Source: Alkalihalobacillus alcalophilus ATCC 27647 = CGMCC 1.3604
GTDB lineage: Bacteria > Bacillota > Bacilli > Bacillales > Bacillaceae_D
Length of the DNA: 48,417 bases
Direction of reading: 5' to 3'
Assembly: GCF_000292245.2 (NCBI RefSeq)
Contig: NZ_ALPT02000034.1
Location: forward strand, 1 to 48,417
The notes under the pieces are model-generated. The model did no database searches. It had not been told where the DNA came from and saw nothing but the letters and a program-made list of their open reading frames with translations. This document shows positions 8,955 through 17,761 of the stretch, one piece after another. Within the stretch, counting starts at the first letter, position 1. Each line of letters begins with the position of its first letter. Position numbers and translations under genes: made by a program.

Positions 8955-9431
8955 AACGCTTTTGTAGCAGGTTTTTTGTCGTTGAATGTTGGAATTTAGC
9001 GAAAATACGTGAATAAATGGTATCGCTTTCTTTTTATTATAAAAATAGTTCAAAAGTCACATTTTTATCATTCAACTAAAATTTATCAGATTATTCAACA
9101 ATATGGAAAAGCTCATTATTTCATTTCTTTATATAAACGAGGACAGGTATATACGGCTATTCCTTCTACTTTTTTCCTCCTTTTCCTTCTAAGCGCCATA
9201 ACTGTACTACACCTGCCCCTTTCCTTAACGGTCTCCATTTTCCCCTTTTTCTCTCCTTTATATGCTTCACCCATCCCCACTAACCTAATCATTACCTCAT
9301 TCTTTAGCCTTATTTTTAAATGAGTCTCATTGCTTCACTTTTATTTTCCAATGGTTTTTCCTGTTCAACTTCCCTAATTTCTAGTAAAATAACAAACGTT
9401 CACTAAATATAGAGAGAAGGAGTACGAATAC
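8955..9431. other. Spacer with no supported gene
   Basis: This AT-rich spacer lies between divergent units (csp on minus, lipoprotein on plus). A 104-codon open frame at 9009-9323 lacks a Shine-Dalgarno and has a composition unlike coding DNA. The only clear signal is the Shine-Dalgarno AAGGAG (about 9417-9422) of the next gene. Confidence 0.5.
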
Positions 9432-10379
9432 ATGAAAAAATTCTGGTTAAGTATATTTTTATCAGGCGCTTTAATTCTTGGTGCTTGTAGTAACGAGGAA
9501 TCAGATGCGACTCCAGCGGACGAATCAACCGATGCTGACAATAACACAGAAGAAGTTGTAGATGAGGGAAATGGAGCAGAGGATGAAACACTAGCAGGAG
9601 AACTATCTGCTGAAGATATTTTGACAAAAAGTATGGAAGCGATGAATGAGATTAATAGCTTTTCATCCGAAATGGTCATTAGCCAAGAAGTAGATATGGG
9701 AGAAATTGACCCAGAATTAGGCGACAGTACGATGACAACAGATATTAACATGACAATGGATGCGGTATTAGAGCCATTTGCTATGCATCAAGTGATGGAT
9801 TTTTCAGTTGCTGAATTTGGCGAATCTTTCTCATCTGAATCCTATTTAACTGAAGATGGCATGTTCGAATATGAGCCAACTGAAGATGTATGGTATAAGT
9901 ACCCAGAAGAATTTTACTCTGAAATCATGGCACTTGGTGCATTAGAAGTAACTCCTGAAGAACAACTTGCTATGCTACAAGGTTTCGGTGGAGAAATTGA
10001 AGTAACTGAAGAAGGCGATCACTATATTTTAACAGTTAGTGGTGCTGATTCACTCATTGAAGACCTAGCTGATGAAGTAATGAGCATGACCGGAGCAGCT
10101 GGTGCAGAGATGGAAATGATTATGGAAATGATGAACATCTCTGACTTGTCATACTCGCTTTACATTAACAAAGAAACATTCCTACAAGAATCAATCGATA
10201 TGACGATGACAATGGAATTAAACATGGAAGAAGAAGGCATCTCAATGAAAATGATCCAAACAACATCAGGAACATTCTCCAATTATGACGGTGTTGACGA
10301 GATCACAATTCCAGAAGACATTATCGAGTCAGCTATTGAGCTCGACGAAGACATGTTAAGCGGATTCGAAATAGAATAA
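9432..10379 (+). CDS. LolA/LppX-like lipoprotein (DUF6612-like)
   Basis: This is a predicted exported lipoprotein of 315 residues. A signal peptide (MKKFWLSIFLSGALILG) ends in the lipobox LGAC, with Cys at about residue 19. A long acidic, low-complexity linker (about 20-55, rich in E, D, T, A) precedes a domain beginning AEDILTKSMEAMNEINSFS. That opening, with repeated Met/Glu/Thr strands, resembles the DUF6612 / LppX-LprG-like lipid-binding lipoproteins common in Bacillus; the assignment is by pattern only. AAGGAG lies 9 nt before the ATG. It is a lone plus-strand gene with its own terminator, inserted between fliT and csp relative to B. subtilis order. The strongly acidic composition fits a protein exposed to an alkaline or saline outside. 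Confidence 0.85.
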   Translation: MKKFWLSIFLSGALILGACSNEESDATPADESTDADNNTEEVVDEGNGAEDETLAGELSAEDILTKSMEAMNEINSFSSEMVISQEVDMGEIDPELGDSTMTTDINMTMDAVLEPFAMHQVMDFSVAEFGESFSSESYLTEDGMFEYEPTEDVWYKYPEEFYSEIMALGALEVTPEEQLAMLQGFGGEIEVTEEGDHYILTVSGADSLIEDLADEVMSMTGAAGAEMEMIMEMMNISDLSYSLYINKETFLQESIDMTMTMELNMEEEGISMKMIQTTSGTFSNYDGVDEITIPEDIIESAIELDEDMLSGFEIE

Positions 10380-10393
10380 TAATGAATGAAGAT

Positions 10394-10425
10394 ACCTTCG
10401 CAGCTAAGGCTGCGGAGGTTTTTTT
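10394..10425 (+). terminator. Intrinsic terminator of the lipoprotein gene
   Basis: ACCTTCGCAGC and GCTGCGGAGGT pair over 11 bp (one G-T) around a TAAG loop, followed by seven T. It starts 15 nt after the stop codon. Confidence 0.92.
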
Positions 10426-10474
10426 GTGAATGGTATTGGTAATTGGGAGGGGGGGACAGCCTATTTGGGTGTTA

Positions 10475-10625
10475 TTCGCACCCTAATTCGGTCAACACGT
10501 GATTTTCATTACTTATCACAAGTTATTCGCACCCTAATTTTTCCAGCACGGAATTTTCATTACCAATCCAAAGTTATTCGCACCCTAATCTCACCAACAC
10601 AGAACTTTCATTACTTATCCACCAT
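10475..10625. repeat. 51-bp tandem repeat, locus 1
   Basis: Three units start with TTCGCACCCTAAT at 10475, 10526 and 10577, exactly 51 bp apart. Each continues with a variable stretch, then TTTTCATTACTTATC and an AGTTA junction. The same family recurs at 46805-47212 and 48342-48417. The last unit abuts the fliT terminator. Confidence 0.9.
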
Positions 10626-10633
10626 TTCCTCTA

Positions 10634-10670
10634 CAAAAAAATACCCCAAGCATAACCTGCTCAGAGTATT
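10634..10670 (-). terminator. Intrinsic terminator of fliD-fliS-fliT
   Basis: On the minus strand AATACTCTGAGCA pairs with TGCTTGGGGTATT (13 positions with G-U pairs), followed by seven T. It begins 8 nt after the restored fliT stop at 10678-10680, which supports that shorter end over a read-through to 10611. Confidence 0.82.
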
Positions 10671-10677
10671 TCCACCA

Positions 10678-11036
10678 TTATTCCCGTTTGTCGAAAAATA
10701 TTCCTTCGGGAGTTGGACCAGCATATGGATTTTCGTATTTACGAAAGTTTTGTTTTTATTTTTTAACTGACGGATATCGGTTTGAATAAAACCTTTAACC
10801 TCAGCTAGACGTCCATTGATTTGTTTGTCTAGCTCCACTAATTCTTTTGCAGCCTGCTCTTCTTCAACTTTTATTTCATAATCAGCTAAAGCCTCGAGCA
10901 ACTGCTCACGTTCACTTAACCTTTTTTCTACATTCAAAATAAAGGCGGCTCTTTTTTCATCTTGCTCTGGAAAGGCTTCGTTTATTTCTGTAAAAAAAAG
11001 TTCGGCTTGTTCCTTTAATTCAACAACCTTCGACAT
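10678..11036 (-). CDS. fliT: Flagellar chaperone FliT, with apparent 1-nt frameshift
   Basis: FliT is the small helical cytoplasmic chaperone for the cap protein FliD. The ATG overlaps the fliS stop (TAATG). Residues 1-92 are a charged helical protein as expected. In an A-rich run (minus strand, about 10753-10764) the frame shifts by one. Inserting one A gives KQNFRKYENPYAGP then TPEGIFFDKRE and a stop at 10678, which is the conserved FliT C-terminus (NPYxxxxxxGxFFDKR). Restored length is 119 residues, close to B. subtilis FliT. Without correction the frame runs 22 codons further, through the terminator and into the 51-bp repeats, ending at 10611. This could be a homopolymer sequencing error, a real mutation, or slippage expression. 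Confidence 0.85.
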
Positions 11037-11440
11037 TAAGCTTGTCCACCGGTCGTACCAAATCGTTGCTTACGATCAAGTTGAATAACTTCTTTCCACG
11101 TATCACGAAACTGGACGACAATATCCTCTGCTTCTTTTAATGCTTGTAGGTCATTTTTTACGTTTGCATCAACAAGTCGATTCAAAGTAAAATCATACAT
11201 TCTCATCATATTCACACCGAGTTCTGAGTCGGTTTTTAACGTAACCATTAGTTCCCGAATGATATTTTGTGCTTTCGTAATCGCCGTGTTTCGAGCTTCC
11301 GTTTGCTCTGCCCCCATGGCTTTTTCAGCTTGTTTCATAAACTTCAGGCAGCCATTATATAACATCAGAGTCAGTTCACCTGGACTCGCTGTTTTTAAAG
11401 CATTTTGTTTATACGTTGCTTGCATTTGGGCTGTAGCCAT
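11036..11440 (-). CDS. fliS: Flagellin export chaperone FliS
   Basis: FliS binds the C-terminal disordered region of flagellin and keeps it unfolded for export. The product is 134 residues of helical type, starting MATAQMQATYKQNALKTASP; the motif QATYKQN...TASPGELTLMLYNG is characteristic. I place the start at 11440, where AAAGGA lies 8 nt upstream. An ATG 9 nt further upstream sits inside the Shine-Dalgarno region. The gene follows fliD and overlaps fliT by one base, the standard fliD-fliS-fliT order. Confidence 0.96.
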   Translation of the reverse strand: MATAQMQATYKQNALKTASPGELTLMLYNGCLKFMKQAEKAMGAEQTEARNTAITKAQNIIRELMVTLKTDSELGVNMMRMYDFTLNRLVDANVKNDLQALKEAEDIVVQFRDTWKEVIQLDRKQRFGTTGGQA

Positions 11441-11485
11441 ATGACACATCCTTTTCTTTTCTCATCTTGCTTCTATTATAATATA

Positions 11486-11502
11486 CCCTTGGCGACCAAG
11501 GG
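11486..11502 (-). other. Short hairpin between fliD and fliS
   Basis: CCCTTGG and CCAAGGG form a perfect 7-bp stem with a 3-nt loop (CGA), followed on the minus strand by TATATTATAATAG. The TATAAT could be a -10 element for fliS, or the hairpin a weak attenuator that adjusts fliD versus fliS levels. Neither is established. Confidence 0.4.
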
Positions 11503-11526
11503 ACTTTTCTCCTAAAAATTCACCAA

Positions 11527-13113
11527 TTATCCTTGATTAAACAACTGGGCATAAATAAAGTCAGATTGGGAGTTCATCTGGTGAATTGCCTTTTCCATCG
11601 CCGTAAATTGCGACCAATAACGCTGTTCTCTTTGCTCAAGACGTCTTTCAAAATTGGCTATTCTCGTATTTAAGTCTTCTAAGTTTTTTCCTAGTGTAAA
11701 TTGATGATTGGCGACTTTTCCGCGCAATCCACCAGCACGTTCAGCGACTTGGGTAATCGCGGTATCAAGAGTATCACGAAGTCTTCTCGCTAGGCCTTTT
11801 TCGGCAAACGTATCACCATCAGCCGCAAACAAGTTAAAGACTCCTTCTGCATCTTCTTCAATTGCCGCTCTTAATTTATCTTCATTAATCTCAAGTTTCC
11901 CACGTTCCATATAATCAGCAGATGTTGTAATTCCGATCGCTGATAGGTGCTTGAAGACTGTATCCATGCCCGTTTCAATCGGCGTATATAAATCACTACG
12001 TAAACGATCCATCTGATTTCGTAAAATCGGATCATTTTTCAAAAGGCCTTGTCGAGCTAAATCTTCCCATTTTTCGGCTTCCCGCTCCGATAAAGCTTCT
12101 CTTTCCTCATCAGTTAAAGGTTGATAATTCCGGTTTCGGTCCTCCGTTAACACGCCATTCACGTGGGCAAGCAATTCATTATATTCATCAACAAACGCTT
12201 TGATCGTATCAAACACTTCGTCTGTGTTCGTTGAAGGCGATAAGGTAACTTCGTTGTCGAACGTTTCTTTTAATGTGATCGTCATCCCAGAGATCGTAAA
12301 CGTATTCGTAGGTCGTTCGGTTGTTAATCCATTGATGGTGAATTTAGCATTTTGGCCGCCAGATTCCATAGCGTCTTCCAATTTTAAACTTTTTAAAAAG
12401 AAATCCCCTGCAAACTCGATTTCTTTTCCCCTTACAACAGGGTTTGACCCACCTGGCTCTCCATTATCAGGGTCTGACTCATCTGGCATTGGATCTACAT
12501 TATCTGGGTTAAATCTCCCTGTTTCCGTGCGAGAAAAACTCACCTTTTTTGATACATCATCATAAAAAGCCGTGACTCCCGCATTTGAAGAATTAATCTG
12601 TTGTAAAATTTGATTTAATGATTGATCCTTTGAAAATTTAAATTCCGTTGGCACAGGCTCACCATTTGGGCCATAGGTAGTAATGGTTAATTCATCATCT
12701 TCATTAAAGTCCTCAAACCCAGGCTGTTCTCCTATCGGCTTACCAGGATCAAAATCTGCCCCGCCAATGCTTCCAGTACTGGCGGTCGAGGCAGCGGATG
12801 CAAGCTGTTTCACTTCTGACAACCGCATCGTCGTATTACCAACAGTCGAATTTCCTGTTGCTGTCACTAAATTTGAATTCGAACTCGTGACCGTTTTCGC
12901 TAACATTGTCGAAGCACGCATGACGTTATCAAAAATATTGTTTCTGAATGTATTAAATTTTGTATTGATTTCGCGATAACTTTCCATTTTCCAATTGATT
13001 GTTTGTTGCTCGCGTAGCATTTTATTCATCGGCATTCTTTCAGCCATCATTAAATTATTGACTATCTCCTGGATATCCATTCCAGAAGCCATTCCAGCCA
13101 TTCTAATTCCCAT
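11527..13113 (-). CDS. fliD: Flagellar hook-associated protein 2, filament cap FliD
   Basis: FliD forms the pentameric cap under which flagellin subunits polymerise. The 528-residue protein starts MGIRMAGMASGMDIQEIVNN, the classic FliD D0 start, and has the coiled C-terminal region (about 450-528) ending in QSDFIYAQLFNQG. AGGAG lies 7 nt before the ATG. An acidic Pro/Asp/Gly-rich insert (about 205-230, including DPMPDESDPDNGEPGG) probably forms a surface loop in the variable head domain. A sigma-D-type promoter lies upstream, so the gene belongs to the late flagellar class with fliS and fliT. Confidence 0.96.
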   Translation of the reverse strand: MGIRMAGMASGMDIQEIVNNLMMAERMPMNKMLREQQTINWKMESYREINTKFNTFRNNIFDNVMRASTMLAKTVTSSNSNLVTATGNSTVGNTTMRLSEVKQLASAASTASTGSIGGADFDPGKPIGEQPGFEDFNEDDELTITTYGPNGEPVPTEFKFSKDQSLNQILQQINSSNAGVTAFYDDVSKKVSFSRTETGRFNPDNVDPMPDESDPDNGEPGGSNPVVRGKEIEFAGDFFLKSLKLEDAMESGGQNAKFTINGLTTERPTNTFTISGMTITLKETFDNEVTLSPSTNTDEVFDTIKAFVDEYNELLAHVNGVLTEDRNRNYQPLTDEEREALSEREAEKWEDLARQGLLKNDPILRNQMDRLRSDLYTPIETGMDTVFKHLSAIGITTSADYMERGKLEINEDKLRAAIEEDAEGVFNLFAADGDTFAEKGLARRLRDTLDTAITQVAERAGGLRGKVANHQFTLGKNLEDLNTRIANFERRLEQREQRYWSQFTAMEKAIHQMNSQSDFIYAQLFNQG

Positions 13114-13148
13114 TTCCCCACTCCTCTACCTGTTTCCTCTTACTTACT

Positions 13149-13176
13149 ATATCGGTTTTTGTCGACGCTTTGTTTA
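13149..13176 (-). promoter_or_regulatory. Predicted sigma-D promoter of fliD-fliS-fliT
   Basis: On the minus strand TAAA (13173-13176), a 16-nt spacer and ACCGATAT (13149-13156) match the sigma-D consensus TAAA-N15-GCCGATAT with one mismatch and one extra spacer base. It is about 35 nt upstream of the fliD ATG. Confidence 0.7.
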
Positions 13177-13254
13177 CGTTTCTTCCTAATTTTCTTACAA
13201 AAAAAGAACTGAATTGAATCAGCTCCTCGTTTCTTCTATTTAAATAGGTTCACC

Positions 13255-13629
13255 TTAAATACGTTCATCGACAATTAAGCCGGCATTTCGTAACATCGAA
13301 GCGACCATATCAAGAAACATCTCTGGAGGGATTTCCTTGATCACTTCATCTGTATCCCTACTTATTAGCTGGACGTAAATACGGTCTAAATCGTCATGAA
13401 CATTGAACTTTACAGCTGTCTGGTTAGACTTTAGTAGTTCATTCATGCTATCTACTTTTTTCATTAATACTTCAGCCGGAATCGCCCCTTGATAATTTTT
13501 CTTAAATTCCGTTTCTCCTTTGGTCACAATTGAAGTTGGAGTTTCAAAGTTAAATTTAAATTTGGCATCATCATTGGCTGGTTTGGCTTTAAATAAAGCA
13601 TAAGCATCAGTTGTTGGCTTAATCTCCAT
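13255..13629 (-). CDS. flaG: FlaG family flagellar protein (YvyC)
   Basis: This is a FlaG-family protein of 124 residues; members lie upstream of fliD and influence filament length or assembly. The C-terminal half contains the conserved core KFNVHDDLDRIYVQLISRD, then TDEVIKEIPPEMFLDMVASM, typical of FlaG. GGAGGAG lies 6 nt before the ATG at 13629. A GTG 15 nt upstream overlaps that Shine-Dalgarno and is rejected. The N-terminal 50 residues are variable. In B. subtilis this gene lies between hag and fliD; here the accessory island has been inserted between hag and flaG. Confidence 0.9.
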   Translation of the reverse strand: MEIKPTTDAYALFKAKPANDDAKFKFNFETPTSIVTKGETEFKKNYQGAIPAEVLMKKVDSMNELLKSNQTAVKFNVHDDLDRIYVQLISRDTDEVIKEIPPEMFLDMVASMLRNAGLIVDERI

Positions 13630-13659
13630 TTTTGTCTCCTCCACATCTCATTTTTACTT

Positions 13660-13686
13660 ATATCGGACATAAAAACGATAAATAAA
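13660..13686 (-). promoter_or_regulatory. Possible sigma-D promoter of flaG
   Basis: On the minus strand a good -10 (TCCGATAT, 13660-13667) lies about 30 nt upstream of the flaG start, but at -35 only TTTA is found instead of TAAA. The -10 is convincing; the promoter as a whole is tentative. Confidence 0.5.
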
Positions 13687-13718
13687 GGGAACAAAGACCT
13701 ATGACAATCATAAAAAAG

Positions 13719-13748
13719 AAAAAAGCTCCCACGAAGGAAACCTTTTTT
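13719..13748 (-). terminator. Terminator between the yjfB-like gene and flaG
   Basis: On the minus strand a stem of AAAAAAGG and (G)CTTTTTT flanks an imperfect inner helix with a TTCG-like loop and ends in a T-run. It begins at the stop codon of the upstream small gene. Confidence 0.6.
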
Positions 13749-13949
13749 CTATAATTTAATATCGATTGAATGACCTAAATGTGGATGAACTGCTCTTTCA
13801 ATTGCATTTACATCGGCTGAACTCATCAATTTTTGGATCGCTTGACCTTGCTGTTCAGCTTGTCCTAAGTTTTGTTTTAATAAAGAAACACCTACTTGCT
13901 GCTGAACCTTGCCTTGACTTAGAGCGATTGATAATAGTGGAATATCCAT
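13749..13949 (-). CDS. YjfB-family putative motility protein
   Basis: This is a small protein of 66 residues starting MDIPLLSIALSQGKVQQQVG, which fits the YjfB family of short, probably secreted or motility-associated proteins found near flagellar genes in Firmicutes. GGAGG lies 8 nt before the ATG at 13949. A longer frame upstream (to 13994) adds 15 hydrophobic residues without a ribosome-binding site and is rejected. It is encoded between the PilZ gene and flaG. The precise function is not known. Confidence 0.8.
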   Translation of the reverse strand: MDIPLLSIALSQGKVQQQVGVSLLKQNLGQAEQQGQAIQKLMSSADVNAIERAVHPHLGHSIDIKL

Positions 13950-14102
13950 TTTAGAAACCTCCAATTTGATTGCAAAACAAAAATAGCTGAACATTATTAC
14001 CTTCTAAAAACGTAGGCGATTGGAACCCATTCGCCCTTCTCTATTTGGTAAATTATAAATATAAATCAGCTTTCCGTCTAGTTAAAGGTCCTCTTATACA
14101 CA

Positions 14103-14474
14103 TTACTTATTTACTACTACATATTTTTTCAAAGCACCCAATAACTCTTTTTCCGAATAAGAATCAGGCTCAAGCTTCACTCCATACATACAGCTTTGCT
14201 GACGATCCTTCCTCCAAATAAGCTCACCACTTAGATAAAACGGTTGGTCAAGAATCATAAACACTAGCAAAACGTTCGTGGCAACAGGGAGCTGCAGTTC
14301 TGAAATGACTTTCATTCCCTTTAAGCTCATATCGATAATTTGAATCGAGCCTGTATTACTTTCTATATCTATACCTTGAATACCCCTCGTACTCATCTTT
14401 CCAACGATCCGCTCTTTAAAAGATAATCGAAACCCTTCATTTCGCTTAAAAATCCCATCGGCTGGATATTTCAT
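14103..14474 (-). CDS. PilZ domain protein (predicted c-di-GMP receptor)
   Basis: This single-domain protein of 123 residues resembles PilZ. The second part of the c-di-GMP motif, D/NxSxxG, is clear as IDMSLKGMKV (about residue 48). The first part (RxxxR) is divergent: the N-terminal KRNEGFRLSF has Arg residues five apart rather than four, so binding should not be assumed. AGGAG lies 8 nt before the ATG. It is encoded just downstream of a GGDEF-EAL gene (34 nt gap) and near flagellar genes, which suggests an output module for the adjacent enzyme. Confidence 0.85.
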   Translation of the reverse strand: MKYPADGIFKRNEGFRLSFKERIVGKMSTRGIQGIDIESNTGSIQIIDMSLKGMKVISELQLPVATNVLLVFMILDQPFYLSGELIWRKDRQQSCMYGVKLEPDSYSEKELLGALKKYVVVNK

Positions 14475-14508
14475 TTTTCACACTCCTGTATAAACGTCTC
14501 TTTCCCAA

Positions 14509-16593
14509 CTAATTAAATTGGCTATTCAAATAGTCTTCAAATTCATTGTTTGATAACGGTTGGCTAAATAAAAATCCTTGCCCTTGACTACAACCTTGCT
14601 CACTTAAACGGTTCAGTTGTTCTTGGCTTTCGATTCCTTCGGCGATGACATTCATATTTAATGCTTGAGCAATGTCGACAATCCCTTTAACAATCGCCAA
14701 GCTTTCTTTATTTACATGAATATCCCTAATAAAGGACGCATCTATTTTTAACGTATCGACCGGAAGATGTTTAATATAACTAAACGAGCTATAGCCTGTC
14801 CCAAAATCATCAATGGAAATATGAACACCTAAATCACGAATTTCTTGAAGCGTTTTGACCGTGTTTTCTAAATCAATCATAATACTTTCTGTCACTTCTA
14901 ATTCCAGCCATTTTGCGTTTAATTCTGTCTCATCAAGAATCGATTTAATCTTCTCCGCTAAATTCGGTTGAGAGAATTGGCGTGTCGATAAATTGACCGA
15001 CAATGTTAAAGGTGTGTGTCCTTGCTTTTGCCACTTTTTATTTTGCTTACAGCCTTCTCGAAGGACCCATTCTCCAAGCGGAATAATTAACCCCGTCTCT
15101 TCAGCTATTGGGATAAATTTATTCGGGGCAATCCTTCCTAATTCTGGATGATTCCAACGAATAAGGGCTTCCATCCCCATTAATGCTCCTGTCTCGATAT
15201 TTTTTTTAGGCTGATACTCGATATAAAACTGCTCTTGCTGAATCGCCTTTCTTAACTCATTTTCGAGCAAAATTCGTTCCAATGAGCGTTCTTCCATATC
15301 CGAATGAAAGAAAAGAAAGTTATTCCCCCCTTGCGCTTTGACCGTATAAAGAGAAATATCCGCTCTTTTTAACAATTCATCGACACTATTTCCGTCTGAA
15401 GGAAATAGCGAAATCCCGACACTACACGAAAGTTCAACCATTCTTTCACCGATTTCAACAGGGTCTCGAAAGCTCTCGATAATTCTTTGTGAAACGGTTT
15501 CTACTTCTGTTTTGCTGGATAGACTCGTAAGTAAAATCGTAAACTCATCTCCCCCAATTCGAGCGACAATATCAGAAGAACGCAGGCATTGCCTAATCCG
15601 TTTGGCTACTTCAATCAAGGCTAAGTCCCCGACCTCATGCCCATATGAATCATTGATGTATTTATATTTATCAACATCGATATACAAAACAGCCAATTGG
15701 AGTTGCGAATGCTTATGGTTTTGTACTTCCTTCCGTAAGCGATCAATAAAAAAACGACGGTTCGGCAGTTCTGTCAATGTATCATGATAGGCTAATTGAT
15801 AGATTAAGCGCTCATTCTTTTTCCTAGCTGTCACATCACGAATCACTAATAAAAAATATTCACTCTTTTCCTGTTCATTATAAATCGAGTTTAACTTCGC
15901 TTCCGCATCAATATACTGGCCTGATTTTTGTTGAATCCGAAATTCTAATGCAGTGGATTGCGATTCCTTCCCACTCATAACGGATATCCCCTCACTAAAA
16001 TGCTTGTGGTCTTCTAGGTGAATCCAATCAAGTAAATTCGTCTTGGCTTCACCTTCTAGGCGCTTCCCTAAAAACTGAATTGATGAAGGCGAACAATACA
16101 GCACATTCATGTTTGAATCGAGCGTTACGATTAGATCGGAGGAATTTTCGGTAATTAGCCGGTATTTCTCTTCACTTTTGCGAATATCCGCTTCCATCTG
16201 TTTTTGGAGCGTGATATCGTTTCGAATAGAAACATACTGATAAGGTTTTCCTTGCTCATTTAAAAAAGGCACAATCGTCGTATCGACCCAATAATAAGAC
16301 CCATCTTTCGCCTGGTTTCGGATTTCCCCTTTCCATGTCTCCCCACTTCCAATCGTTTTCCACATTTCTTTAAAAAAAGGAGCCGAATGATAACTTGAAT
16401 TTAAAATCCGATGGTTTTGACCAATTAGTTCCTCCAACGAATACTGAGAAATTTTACAAAACTGCTCATTGGCATAAAGAATCACGCCACGTTGGTCGGT
16501 CATCGCCACAATCGAGGATTGATCCAACGCATATTTGACATCTCTTAATTCCCTTAAAACCTCTTCATTTAAACTTACTTGTTGCTCCACCAT
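14509..16593 (-). CDS. PAS-PAS-GGDEF-EAL sensor, c-di-GMP turnover enzyme
   Basis: The predicted cytoplasmic sensor has 694 residues. Two PAS domains (about 10-125 and 130-260; the first includes SIVAMTDQRGVILYANEQFC) precede a GGDEF domain with intact ARIGGDEFTIL and an intact RxxD inhibitory site (RSSD, five residues upstream). The EAL domain has MEALIRWNHP, SIDDFGTGYSS and LKIDASF. Both catalytic motifs look intact, so it may make and degrade c-di-GMP. No membrane segment is seen. I place the start at 16593 after GGGGGA; the open frame extends 23 codons further without a better site. A structured leader and terminator lie upstream. The PilZ gene follows directly. Confidence 0.93.
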   Translation of the reverse strand: MVEQQVSLNEEVLRELRDVKYALDQSSIVAMTDQRGVILYANEQFCKISQYSLEELIGQNHRILNSSYHSAPFFKEMWKTIGSGETWKGEIRNQAKDGSYYWVDTTIVPFLNEQGKPYQYVSIRNDITLQKQMEADIRKSEEKYRLITENSSDLIVTLDSNMNVLYCSPSSIQFLGKRLEGEAKTNLLDWIHLEDHKHFSEGISVMSGKESQSTALEFRIQQKSGQYIDAEAKLNSIYNEQEKSEYFLLVIRDVTARKKNERLIYQLAYHDTLTELPNRRFFIDRLRKEVQNHKHSQLQLAVLYIDVDKYKYINDSYGHEVGDLALIEVAKRIRQCLRSSDIVARIGGDEFTILLTSLSSKTEVETVSQRIIESFRDPVEIGERMVELSCSVGISLFPSDGNSVDELLKRADISLYTVKAQGGNNFLFFHSDMEERSLERILLENELRKAIQQEQFYIEYQPKKNIETGALMGMEALIRWNHPELGRIAPNKFIPIAEETGLIIPLGEWVLREGCKQNKKWQKQGHTPLTLSVNLSTRQFSQPNLAEKIKSILDETELNAKWLELEVTESIMIDLENTVKTLQEIRDLGVHISIDDFGTGYSSFSYIKHLPVDTLKIDASFIRDIHVNKESLAIVKGIVDIAQALNMNVIAEGIESQEQLNRLSEQGCSQGQGFLFSQPLSNNEFEDYLNSQFN

Positions 16594-16713
16594 TTGAATT
16601 CCCCCATATTTTCTTTCTAAAAAAGCTCCCCAAGTAATCATCTTTGTAAAAAGCAAAAACAAGAATTACATAAATCTACAGCGAAGTTCTCTCTTGTTTC
16701 TTTTTATATAAAT

Positions 16714-16840
16714 AAAAAAAGACCCTCAACTTGACGGTCGGTTGCACTACTCGCTCCCAGCTATTTAAGTGCCCACATACAAATAGCCATTCCTCGCTTC
16801 CAAATCTATGTATATTTTACTAGTTTCTACGATATACTTA
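16714..16840 (-). promoter_or_regulatory. Structured leader with pseudoknot-like fold and terminator before the GGDEF-EAL gene
   Basis: Downstream of a sigma-A promoter the minus-strand RNA folds GCTATTT (16781-16787) with AAATAGC (16760-16766). The loop contains GCACT (16768-16772), complementary to AGTGC (16744-16748) 3' of the stem, giving a possible H-type pseudoknot. An intrinsic terminator follows: GACCGTCAA-G-TTGAGGGTC (16721-16739) then seven T. The GGDEF-EAL start is about 120 nt further on. Two similar GCGAG words flank the stem. The layout is that of an attenuator or riboswitch, but I recognise no known class; it could instead be an independent small RNA. Confidence 0.5.
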
Positions 16841-16845
16841 CCTCT

Positions 16846-16873
16846 ATTATAGGACTAAAAAACTAAAAATCAA
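16846..16873 (-). promoter_or_regulatory. Predicted sigma-A promoter of the leader RNA
   Basis: On the minus strand TTGATT (16868-16873), a 16-nt spacer and TATAAT (16846-16851) form a good promoter. Transcription should begin near 16838, just before the structured leader. Confidence 0.7.
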
Positions 16874-17009
16874 TTAATATTCAGTGAACAATTTTTGATA
16901 AGCTTGAAAATACTTATGATAATAATTCGTTATTTGTAATTTAGTAGTGAATATTTCTAGGGGTTTTTCTCGAGCTTCTAACGGCCTAAGGCTAGATTGA
17001 TTGTATAGT

Positions 17010-17165
17010 CTCAAGCGAGAACAAGTGGAGTTTGTTTACTCCGCCAGCTGCATGCCCTACGCGTTCCGCGGGTGAGCGTGAGCCTCCTCACTTCGTTGCG
17101 GGGTCTCACGTCCCTCACTATTCCCGCAGGAGTCTCCGGGCATTCCGCCGGCTCCGTTTTGGTTA
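17010..17165. repeat. GC-rich Bacillaceae-type dispersed intergenic element
   Basis: A locally GC-rich block in AT-rich surroundings contains GGAGTTTGTTTACTCC (hairpin), GTGAGCGTGAGCC, GGGGTCTCACG, TTCCCGCAGGAGTCTC and GGCATTCCGCCGGCTCCG. I recall similar intergenic text, with 'CCCGCAGGAGTCTC' and 'GCCTCCTC', scattered through many Bacillaceae genomes. It has no ORF and can form long imperfect hairpins. Only one copy is in this window, so the assignment rests on memory of the family. Confidence 0.55.
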
Positions 17166-17300
17166 TCGAAAACGATTGGGGTTCAACTAGTAGTGAATCC
17201 TTTTGATTGATTCAGTGCCGTTAGACATATGATCCCTATTTTAACTACTTCACTCATAAAAGTTGTTAGGATCATAATGAGGTAGTGATACTTTTTATTT

Positions 17301-17540
17301 CTAATGTACAGTGGGCTGTAATTTTTTCTCTAGTAAGGAGACTTCTACTTTTAAATCATTTATTCGGGTGTTTAGTTTGTTTCTCTCACTCATAGATAAC
17401 TGAAAATCACGTGCAAATTCGGCGATTTCTTTCATTTTATAGAGTTTTTCTTCTATCTGGGCTAAGATTTGGTCTTGTTGTTTCGCCTGTTGTAATTGAT
17501 TTTCTAGGTACCTCTTATGTTCTTGGGTTTCTTTGTTCAT
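17301..17540 (-). CDS. Small coiled-coil protein, function unknown
   Basis: The 79-residue protein is rich in Lys, Glu and Gln, with heptad-like spacing through most of its length (NQLQQAKQQDQILAQIEEKL, then LNTRINDLKVEVSLLEKKL). It is probably a continuous coiled coil, with no Cys and no signal peptide. GGAGG lies 8 nt before the ATG. It stands alone between the GGDEF-EAL leader and the Rpn-type region. I do not recognise a family. Confidence 0.65.
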   Translation of the reverse strand: MNKETQEHKRYLENQLQQAKQQDQILAQIEEKLYKMKEIAEFARDFQLSMSERNKLNTRINDLKVEVSLLEKKLQPTVH

Positions 17541-17680
17541 TTAAATGGCCTCCGAGGGTGGTTGGATGAGTAATCAGTTGTTTATTTTAATATATCGGTA
17601 AAAAATCTAGAAACATTAATATAAATTCTAGAACTGTTACTCTTTAAATTTTACAAGTAAAAGATACCTCATTTGTCCAA

Positions 17681-17712
17681 AAATAAAAAGAGTAACCTCA
17701 CTTGACTACTCT
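17681..17712 (-). terminator. Terminator after the Rpn-related cluster
   Basis: On the minus strand AGAGTA (17707-17712) pairs with TACTCT (17689-17694), followed by TTTTTATTTTT. A decayed copy of the same sequence occurs near 19849-19878. Confidence 0.6.
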
Positions 17713-17761
17713 AAGTATTACTCACCTATATTCTACTTTTCAAAGTCTTCTAAAAGTGACA